This document shows positions 38,985 to 64,000 of a stretch of DNA of 64,000 nucleotides, in pieces (within the stretch, counting starts at the first letter, position 1; each line of letters opens with the position of its first letter). Made by a program: the position numbers and the translations under genes. The stretch is from Antennarius striatus. Its lineage: Eukaryota > Chordata > Actinopteri > Lophiiformes > Antennariidae. The notes beneath the pieces were generated by a model that searched no databases, was not told the DNA's origin, and saw nothing but the letters and a program-made list of their open reading frames with translations. The stretch spans positions 12,128,501 to 12,192,500 of the forward strand of contig NC_090785.1 of assembly GCF_040054535.1 (NCBI RefSeq), read 5' to 3'.

Positions 38985-39290
38985 GTGTGCATGCCTCTAG
39001 TGGGAACACTTCTTTTGGGAGCGGTGGGCAGGCTCTTTCAGAGTGTGAGAGAAGAGACCCCCGTGGCACTGTGATTTGACTAAACAAACAGCCGACCTCA
39101 GAGCGGTACCTCCTCCACTGGACTCCTGGGACAGCAGAGATTAACCTCAGACACTGAACATCTGAGGGATCTATACATCTGAAGCAGTAACTAAATCTCG
39201 CCTGGTTTCAGGAGGAGGAGATTGACTGTTGGCCTTAAACCTCCTCAGAAAGAGGGAAGACTTGTCAATGCTTCTAGGACCACTCTGAAG
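38985..39290 (+). promoter_or_regulatory. pdgfrb: probable untranslated first exon and promoter of pdgfrb
   Basis: PDGFRB genes have a noncoding first exon followed by a large intron, and coding exon 1 here has its own acceptor at 48005, so an upstream exon must exist. The segment ending 'accactctgaag|gtaagg' at 39290 has a strong donor. It follows a pyrimidine-rich, GC-richer stretch (38870-39130), is 300 bp long and lacks an open frame. The upstream boundary is a guess. Other donors in 35-48 kb remain possible. Confidence 0.4.
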
Positions 39291-39747
39291 GTAAGGCAGT
39301 CCTACTTGTCTCCAACTATCAGGGATTTCACTTGTAGTCACTGCAGCAGTTAGATAAACTGTACAATGTGATGAAAATGGAGTTGCTATCAGATCAAAGA
39401 TGCACCTTATCCTCACAACACTAGACAGGACTCACAAAACATCTAGATCCCAGAGTGATAAAAAGTCTCCTTTTGTAATGCTTGTTGACTGTCTTGTGTG
39501 TATTGCCAGTTTATGACAAGGTCCCTTTGTTTGCTTTTGTTACTTACACACTTGATTGTGTACACAACAGGAATTACAATGTGGTAGAATGTGAGGAACC
39601 TGTTCAAACATCAACATGGTGATGTCTTGCATGTTTGTACATAGACACCTTCTCAGTCCTTACATAGCGCAACTTTAACAATGTTTATCTTGTTGCCTCT
39701 TCTCGAGAGAATACGCTTGACAAGGCATCCCAGGGTTGCTCCCACTA

Positions 39748-39782
<35 letters not shown>

Positions 39783-39800
39783 TACAAACACACACACATA

Positions 39801-39860
<60 letters not shown>
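39748..39860 (+). repeat. (CT)n(CA)n compound microsatellite
   Basis: (CT) units pass into CA with two (CATACAAA) interruptions and then pure CA. Confidence 0.97.
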
Positions 39861-39863
<3 letters not shown>

Positions 39864-40794
39864 GGCTGTATTGCAAAGACTATTTGTGTGCGCTCTACTT
39901 TGTGCTTCACTGCTAAAAGACTTGTTTATACAACCCTCTTTAGTCATCCTGAGTGAACCCACAATTCTCACCGCTGAACCATCAATCTCTTTCCTCCCCT
40001 GTGAATGGCCCAATCCAAATCAATATTCTCTGCGCAACTATATGCAGAAGCTTAGTGAAAAGTTGTGTCAGTGCAGCGATATCAAACCTGGAGTCCGTCA
40101 GAGTCTCCAGCAGCCTGTCTCATTGAGCATGGATCTCCCTTTAGGAATAAGAAGTATGAATGTGAAGTCACAGCTTGATGACTCACATACCTTTAAAAGA
40201 AAAAAATCAATGAGATTCAGTCTTGACTCAGCAGTCCCAAAAAAATCAGTCCAAACATCTCCTCACCATTCCTCACGAGAAAAGCTTTTATTTCATGAAT
40301 GAGTTCCATTATAACATTGTGAACTATTTTATCCCTTGGAAGCATGTGGCATGCATGTCCTTTCCCTCTAATCCCACCATATGTTTTGCACCTGAAAGTG
40401 TTTCCACTTTTGTGTGCTGATGTTTAGTCATAGGATTTGTTAACTGCACATCCATCTTCTATGTACAGATGACCTTTTTGATATGGGATGTCTAAAATTG
40501 CACACGGTGTAAACAATGTTGGCATTTGTAGCCAGCCCTCCTCCACACCGTGGACTTTTGTCTTGAATACTTCTCTGACACTGCAGATATTTCAGTCCAG
40601 GAATTGTCTCATACAACTGGATGCATGTCATACTTTTAGTATCTGTGGTATTAGACAGCATTACATTCATGTAATACTTTTACTGTCAGCTGGATGTGTC
40701 TTGTCGAACAGCATCAGCTTAAAAGCAGTCAGTCCAGTCTTGTCAGAGTATATCTACACGGCATGAATTTGTAAAACATAGTGAGGTACTCTTG

Positions 40795-40982
40795 TCCCAT
40801 GAGTGGTGGGGATTTTTCTCCCTGTGCGTCAGGCTGCTGGTATGTACTAAAGCACAACTCTTCTGCCCAGGCCTGATACAGCACGGCCCAGTCGGCTCCA
40901 TTCCCCTGGCCCAGATCTAATCCTTCGTCATCAGCTGCTTCCTGGCTCTCAAAGCTGTCCACATGCCAGTTACTCTGAGGAA
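40795..40982 (-). CDS. candidate coding exon or retrocopy fragment, unidentified
   Basis: On the - strand, 'gcatattcctcag' is followed at 40980 by a frame reading SNWHVDSFESQEAADDEGL, then GADWAVLYQAWAEELCFSTY and QQPDAQGEKSPP. GC content is higher than in the flanking DNA and the composition is protein-like. I do not recognise the family and found no partner exon nearby. It may be an exon of a gene nested in pdgfrb intron 1, a fragment of a retrocopy, or chance. Confidence 0.25.
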
Positions 40983-42427
40983 TATGCTTCACATTATGAC
41001 CATACAGAAAACATGCCATGAGTCAAATTTGGCCCACATATGGTGAAATGTAACAGTTTGAACACAACAGAAAGTTTAGGAACACATTGATCCTACTTTT
41101 CCGTCTTGTGACTTCTGTCTGACCTGAAAGCACAGCTGTCTGTCACTACCAAGCATTTTCACATGATTATTGCTAACCTATTGGTGAATTGATAATGTTT
41201 TTTTGTGTGACAGTTTCTTTCTTCAGTGGTCACTTATTGGCTGATTCATAGTTAGTCACTCATACTTTTGAGCTGAGCTGTTGCTTTGTGAGTCTGCCAG
41301 CTTTGTGGCCGTCTATTTGTTACTTCTTCAATGTACTCTTATTTGAGTCATATAGTTTTAATGAATGGACCTAAGTGGTGCTGCAATACAGCATCCTGTA
41401 TGGTTGCAGGTCCATCTGGTCTCTCCCCCCCCCTTCCCGCTTTCCCACCCACTCACTGAGCTGACAGGCAGGCAGCTGTATCTCATCTCCAACCTCAAAT
41501 CAGTTCTAAAAGGCAAAGAAAGGTTCATTTTTCAAAGGTGGAAAAAAGAAGCTGTTCAAACTTAATGGGGAAAAATGAGTCCAGTTGACTTTGTGTTGCC
41601 TTTTCAAAATCTATTTTAATGAAGAATTAACTTCCTTTCAGAACTCCTCTGTCCAGATTTAGAAATTTCCCTCAGCTAAGCTATCTACCTTGTCATGTTT
41701 AGCAGTCTGATATGAGAATTGTAAACATTTTTTCATGTAACGCTCAGTGAGAAAGTGCTTTCCCAAAATCTCAAACCTTTAAAAACAAGTTTTTAAAACC
41801 AGTTTTGAATTATTATGATTCATTATTACTGCCTTCACAAAAGTGAAGCGTACATCTACTTCCTCCTCCCCTGTACAGGTCTATTTTACTGGATCAGTAG
41901 AAATTCCTATTATCAGTAGAAATTTTTGTTCTCCATCCATTTTTTCTGAAGCAACAGTAACTCTCCCCAGAGTTTGAGATGTCCAGTCCAACAAAAACAT
42001 GCCAGCTCTAGAGATGCAGTGCAGTGAGAGAGTATGGAAGAAAACAGCTCTGAAGGAAATCATTTTCTTTTATAAGATAAGAATGTGCAACACAGTGGAA
42101 AAGTTTGGCTAATTTGAATGATAGTTATGTGTAGTTTAAGTGGCGATCTCTACCAGAGTTTGGTAATAATGATGGATCAGAAAGAACACACAGTTCTGAG
42201 ATTATTTCACTGAAAATTACAAATATTACCCAAATATATGACCCTGATGTTTAGAAAAACATGCTGAAGATGCATAAATAGAATGAATTACTGCTCAGAT
42301 TAATGATCCCCTGTCTTTCTTTTCCCTCCCTTTCCCCTCCTTCCAACATTATGTGTTTAGGGAAATAAGAGGAATTTAAAGCCGGTCAGGCCTAATTGTG
42401 TACAGCTGTTTCTATTTCTTACTATAA

Positions 42428-42433
42428 CGTGTG

Positions 42434-42495
<62 letters not shown>
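42428..42495 (+). repeat. (GT)n microsatellite
   Basis: About 68 bp of GT with one T interruption. Confidence 0.97.
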
Positions 42496-42496
<1 letters not shown>

Positions 42497-45400
42497 TCTA
42501 TATCTCACATATCAGACTGGGGGCTCTTAGCCTTAAGTGTTTGTTGGAAGGCCAGCAAGCAGGATAAAGGGGACTAACACTATGCAGGTGGTGTGGGGTG
42601 GGGGTGTCCTCTTTGGGGAATTGTAGATGGATTTGACTCTGCATATGCTTGCTAATATATCTGACACCCCAGTATTCCCTATGAGCACAAATAGTTTGAA
42701 GAAGCTGGAATCAAGCGGGAATCCAAAACTACACCGTACATGCTATCCAGTAATTGACTCTTTGAAGGAGAAAGATTTACACAAACAGATAACAGCTGGC
42801 TTGTTTTGTAATGTGTTAATCAATTTTCCATCATTTAGAGTCTAAAATTACTACAAAATAGATCATTAAACTGATATCAAACACTTGCCACATCTGAGAC
42901 TGCCATTCTACAACTGTCAGTTTTTCACTGGAAGCCCTTTACAGGCCCCCCAACACCCCTACAAACAGCATTTACAACTCTGTTTGAAAAGAAGCAAGCT
43001 GAGACCCACAAGTTCCCAAATGTGTTGCCTCCACACATGTACAGTCACTGTGGCTGCACAGGCGAGACCGCTCACTGTCACTGCATCCGAATGCTGAGCC
43101 AAATAAAAACAGGGGAGGGCCTTTCAATCCACATGAATCTGCAGTTTTGAGTTGACTTTAACGCAGCTTCAGAGTTCTAGAGTTTCAGGACACAAGCTGG
43201 TTTTTTGGCTGTCTAGCTGTGTCATTACATCCTCTGGTTGGGGGATTAAGTGCTTTAACTGAGCCTGATCAAAGCCCATGAGTATGAACTTCATTTATGT
43301 GTCAGTCTGTTTCTGTTCAATCTGTCTATTTGTAAACAATTTGTGTACAAGTACAGAAATATGTGGGCATTTCTGATAACTGTGATGTATATTTTTCATT
43401 TGATTCATTTTCATTTCCTTGCAGGAAAGGAAAAATCTTCATTATAGATGCTGTAATTTACAATCTTCTGTTGTCAAGCGCTCAGATAACTGTGTGTGAC
43501 TGATCTACAGAGTACTTCTGTGAGCTCACGTATAGAAAATTGGCAGATAATTCCAAGTACACAATTTAAACGTTACTGCAGAGGCGAATGCAGATTTGTG
43601 TGAACTGATGTGGAGACTCCTCAATTTAATGCATGAAATGATACACAATAAATTTCAGATGATATTTTCTACAGGTTTTGATATGATCTAACTCTTCTAG
43701 TGACATGGGCTCGTGAGAACATATCCTCTTGACATGTATTGTCAGATTTGAGCCAAAACCAAGTTTACTGGTAGAAGACACATTGTCTTCATTTGCAGGT
43801 TTTTTTTTTTTGCAGTTTCTTTATGTCCTCAGTTGGTATCAAAAACCTTCATTAATGCTGCTTTTTGTCACATGTCACACATGGCACGAAGAGTACTTTA
43901 ACAGAACAGATGAAAACAAACAGATTTTTTTCCACTGTGCAGTTAAGCATTTCCGGTTTACGGGAACTCTCTTACTCTGAGAGCATGTTGATGACACGTG
44001 TGCTATTCCAACATTTTACACGCATGCAGGGGGCACTTTGTGATTTACATTATATTCACTCTGGGGGACGCTGAGGCCAACTGGGGTGTGAGTATTGGGT
44101 CTGCTGCTCTGGGACCAGAAGGTTTTCCTCAAGGGGGGTGGGGGGTGGGGGTTGATCGGTTCGAGCAGAGTGATAAAAATGTTGATTTGTTTGATCAAAG
44201 AGTCACTGGGTCATATTTTTCCCACAATGTTTGCCAAAGTCTGTCCATTCGGAGATACGTCGAGAAAACCTGATCTCCAAAAATCTAATAAAGACAAGTA
44301 AGACGTACATTTATTTTACGCTGTAGCTATTCTACTCTCATGATGTAGTATATATATCTAAAAGAGGTTTGTTCATAGACTAATCTGAGCCATAGTTGTT
44401 TGTATTGGAAAGAAGTTATCTTGAAATCGGAGATGTTTATTTTGAAGATCAGTTTCCTGTTCACTTCAGCAAGAAAAACATGTCTGTCTGTGATGGAAGA
44501 TGGGTTGTTCGCTCCCTGTCGTCCCACTTGACTCTTTGATGTAGTGTTTCCCATAAATTGTGTTCTGTATGCTGCTTTTGCTGTGTTTTCCAATGTGTGG
44601 TGCTGTGTGCAGCGTTCTTGCGGTGTTGATGTTTAGTCATACTTTGTCATTGGTGTAATTGGTCTGTTGATTGTTTTTTTTTCTCTCTCTCTCTCTTTCC
44701 TCACTCTTTGTTCTTGTTTTGCCTCATCTCTATTGTGATTAAAGTCTTTTCGGTACAGCTTGTTATGAAAAGTGCAATAGAACTTTTGTTTTGTACAGTT
44801 TGTCATTTGCCATTGTGGTGTTATTTTTTCTTTTTTTACTACTTCGTTCAGGTTGTTTTAGTCTGCTCTATCACTGATGCATCGCTGCCTCACACCCACA
44901 TAAGGCCAGAAAATTTCCACTTACAGGAAATTAGAGTTCTCCAGCTGCACTTGGGGAGGTTTTTTGGACATCTCTCTCTCTCTCTCTTTATCAGTCACAT
45001 CCTCTCCACCCCTCCATCAGAACAACCTTTACCCCTTTTGAGATATACTTCAGCAAACACAGGCTACAAATATGGTTCGGTCCCCACCTCACTGAGTGCT
45101 GCTATATCACTGCCAGATGTTCAAATAAAACACACAGCTATAGTGCATAGATAATCCCAGTAGGATTCTAAAGGCTGCTGTTGGATTTGGGCTCTGCGCG
45201 GGATGCGTGTGTCTCACTGAGGTGGATTTTAGCATTCTCCTCATTAGCTGGTGACACTGACAGTGTAGCAGGGGTGTTTATAAAAAACCAGCAGGGGTCA
45301 GTGAGCCACCAAATTCCCAGCATCTGTGGGAAACTCTTGTGGCGGGATAACAGTTTATCCGTTTGGCTGTTTTCTGTGCCACCACTTACATAAACACTGT

Positions 45401-48031
45401 TCTTTTCTTCAGACCTCCATGATCAGCAGAGGAATGGACTATCCAATTTCAAAGAGTAAAAATACAACTACAAACATCTGTGTTAGAAAAATATTTTTGT
45501 GTTAGAAAAAATATTTTTAAGATCCATTACATTAAGGTCTCTACGAGATCTCATCTAGACTGAGAAGCACATTACTTGTGAATGCTATGAATGAGGTTTT
45601 TTTTCTGTTTTTGGGCTTGTTTTTTGCTATTTACTTACACCAGGAGTACAATCAATCTTATTGTTTCATTTTCTTAAATCTTTGTTAAATCAAATTATAG
45701 TGTTCTCTCTGCTTGAATCTCTGTCACTCATTTTGATGTGATCTTCTGGCTTGCTTTAACCCTTCCAGTGAGCAATATCCTATCTTCGGTGTCATTTAAC
45801 CCCTCATAAGCCTCTATTCACACAAAACTATTCAGACCCAAACTGCCTAAGGCAAACTTTATTTTTCCACCTCTTTCAAAGATAACCAAAATAAGATTTG
45901 ATCAGGGGTTCTTGTTTGGTTTGAGATGTTGTCGTTGTCTCAGATTGAGTTTCAATTTCTTTGCTGCAGCGGCGCTATAGCTACTTGGCTTGTTTTTGCA
46001 GAAAATAGTATCAACAGCAAGTCACAGGAAGGGTTTGTCCTCATGGTGCCAAGTGACGCATGCCTTTGGCATCACCACATCTGACTTGTCGCTCAAAGTC
46101 ATCCTCACTGACACTGGTGTTACTGGTGCTTGTAAGCACTGATGTATGACTTCCTCAGTAGACCGTCCCTGGTGGGAAGTTGCTTGGGCCCCCCTGGGAT
46201 AAAGTGACCCCACAGCTTGTGTCGTCATAGACAGCAGGGTCCCAAGTGTATCAGCGGTCCTGGGAAAGTTGCAGACAAATACTGTGGGAACATGAACTGT
46301 ACGCAGAAACTCCTGCATGTGTCCGTGCGTGTGTGTTTGTGTCTGAGTGGAGTGTAATATAGCGCCTGTCATGCGTGTTTTGATGAATGCAGCATGTATT
46401 AATGTGCCAGTACAAATATCTACATGAATGTATGAACTGTGACACATAAAATAAAAAACTCTCTCGCTCTCTCTCTCTGCTCTTTGCTCACCCCTTTTTT
46501 ATTAGAACCAGAAGGCTGGGAGGAAATGGACCAGTCATGTTTTTGGAGCGACTCAAGAGCTTTTCATTTTGGGAGCGGAAGTGCCAAAGGCTGTTAATTT
46601 AGAGAGACAACGTGTATCTGGTTTGAGAAAACTTTTACTTTGCCACTGCTGCCAAAAAACAATAATATCTTTATTTATGATCATAAAACGTAACTCACCA
46701 AATTGCCATGAATAAGTTAATAAGCTTGGACACACTTTTATGGATTCAGCTTTTGAGGCGGTGTTACCAGATGTTCTCATTGATACAAGAAATGTGTGAT
46801 TAATGTCAGATAAAAAGAGAATCTCCTCCTGTAGATTCATCTGGAACAAGTGTTTTATGACATAATAGTTTCTTAAGGTTTCTTAAAATAGGGATTACAA
46901 AGTTGGATTCCACTATCAAACATCCAATAATAAATTAGGTGAGCTTTCGCAAGATGCGTTTCACAATTTTTCCACTGGCTGCTTCCTCCTCTTCCTCCTC
47001 CACCCTCGTTCTTCCCATGCCTTGCTCTTCCGCCCTCTCTCATTCCCACCCTCATGTGTACAGGCCTGTGATCCATCCTTAACTGTTTCCAGACGTCTGT
47101 TCACTGCAGACCTTAACCCCATCCCAAACATAATAACAAACCATTCCTCCCCTCAGTAATCTTTGCTAATGCCTTCTTTGCAGTGAAATTGGTCAACAGT
47201 GGTTAAAGTTGAGAAATAGGAGGATGCTATAGAAAGTATTAGGCACCTCTGACCTCACTGGTTCTTCACTAAATGCTTAGATGTTGACACCACAATGGTA
47301 TATAACATGATATCCCAACAGCATTACAAATTTACAGCACACTTTCAAAATCCCAAGTACGCTCCTGTGTCAGCAGTGTACAGCCATTGACTGACTTTCA
47401 CTTTTGTTTACACCGAAACCAATTAATGGCTTAGCGAGGCTCTAGAATAGCTTGAACATAGCATTGGTGCTGGGCTGCAAAGCTGCACACAGTGACCCGT
47501 TTGTTTGTGGACAGAATGCCGGTGAGGCAGAAACATAAGGAGTTACACATTGTTACTCTGTCCCGGAGCAGTGAGGCATCAAATACCTCCACAGTGAGCT
47601 GCATCTGCACCTCAGTCTCTGTATGCCAGCCAGAACTCATGAAAGGAATCAGTTTGACAACGCAGAAATCCTTTTGTTTAGTTCATTTATTATGCAACTG
47701 TTTTGTGCTGTTTAAATAGTATAAAGGCAGATTGTTCTGGCAAGTAGTCATTTACTAAAGTCCAAATTCATCTGAGCCTCTGGAGCTCTTGAAGGCAGGA
47801 AAGAATCCATCATGATATGAGAAATTCTAACTGGGGACAACAGGGGTGAACACAAACTAAATACTCCAGCTGTTTTATTTATTTAGGATAAATTTTATTG
47901 TAGATGTTGTGAACAGAGTGGTTTGTGTTCAATTAATACTGAATAAGGATACCTGTAGTTTAATGACCATTGTTAAAGCTGTTTCTTTATTGTTTTGTTT
48001 TGCAGAATAAAGTGTGCTGAGGGCCTCCACC

Positions 48032-63706
<15,675 letters not shown>

Positions 63707-64000
63707 CCACACGTAGGAAACCCTGACAAGAAAACTATTTTCTATTTTTTTCCAAACCTGTCTGAAAAAGGGAACATGACTAAAGTAGAACATAGCACAA
63801 CTAGAAGGCAATCTTATATTTACACTAAGTAAGCTCTCAAAAGTTTGATCTTCTTTATGATCTGACATAATGCTTAGTACCTCTGAAACAAAGTGATTAG
63901 TTCACTTAAGCAAGATGTTTCCAGTGAAGCTTCTAGAATATAAATACAGCAATCACCTCACTCTTTTATGAATTAATTCACATCAAGTAAAGATGCATTG
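63707..64000 (+). other. pdgfrb: pdgfrb 3' UTR, running off the window
   Basis: No AATAAA occurs before the window ends, so the transcript probably continues beyond 64000. In vertebrates the next gene in this direction is usually csf1r. Confidence 0.5.

Larger units (their letters stand above)
39291..48005 (+). other. pdgfrb: probable pdgfrb intron 1
   Basis: If the first exon is at 39.0-39.3 kb, this is an 8.7-kb intron. It has microsatellites at 39748-39860, 42428-42495 and a (TC)n at 44683-44698, and a candidate - strand exon at 40795-40982. No other coding sequence is recognised. Short ORFs such as 44708-45154 and 46022-46447 have no motifs. Confidence 0.4.

Noticed and set aside
46022-46447. 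141-codon - strand ORF in pdgfrb intron 1
   Set aside because: No domain, no splice-compatible neighbours and low-complexity stretches (Thr/His); probably chance.

Overview
The window is nuclear DNA from a teleost fish, most likely a percomorph. It has GT-AG introns, long (CA)n/(TG)n and (AT)n microsatellites, L2-clade LINE, tRNA-derived SINE, piggyBac and Tc1 remnants of fish type, and vertebrate genes whose order matches part of human 5q32 (ARSI, CDX1, PDGFRB). Nothing bacterial, plasmid-borne or viral was recognised.

Layout. Bases 1-16,000 hold no complete gene that I recognise. They contain a possible terminal exon of a gene entering from the left (331-454), a broken coiled-coil ORF, about 950 bp of degenerate telomere-like CCCTAA repeats, a truncated L2 LINE, SINE copies, a reverse-transcriptase scrap and a decayed piggyBac element. 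Bases 16,193-18,897 encode arylsulfatase I (arsi, + strand, two exons, 571 aa). Bases 20,940-25,490 hold a decayed Ig exon and a diverged tandem duplication. They lead into an intact six-exon CD2/SLAM-like Ig receptor (25,490-28,452, + strand, 368 aa). Bases 31,424-34,727 encode a Cdx1-type homeobox protein (- strand, three exons, 236 aa) with a TATA box and a CRE-like site upstream. Bases 48,032-63,706 hold the complete coding sequence of PDGF receptor beta (pdgfrb, + strand, 22 coding exons, 1105 aa). A probable untranslated first exon ends near 39,290.

I chained the exons by hand. In all four genes the phases agree across every junction, and the resulting lengths match known family sizes for arsi and pdgfrb.

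How the genes relate. They are not an operon and work separately. Arsi is a secretory-pathway sulfatase, the Ig receptor is a leukocyte-type signalling receptor, Cdx1 is a posterior/gut transcription factor, and Pdgfrb is the mural-cell/mesenchymal receptor tyrosine kinase. Cdx1 and pdgfrb diverge from a shared intergenic region at about 34.9-39 kb. camk2a and slc6a7, which lie between ARSI and CDX1 in tetrapods, are absent here, and the Ig receptor occupies that interval.

No clearly new molecular system was found. The most unusual points are the eroded PBX-binding hexapeptide in Cdx1, the (TG)n tracts abutting splice sites of pdgfrb kinase exons, an alternative terminal acceptor in pdgfrb that would remove its PDZ-ligand tail, the SLAM-like receptor with its decayed neighbours, and the telomere-like block.
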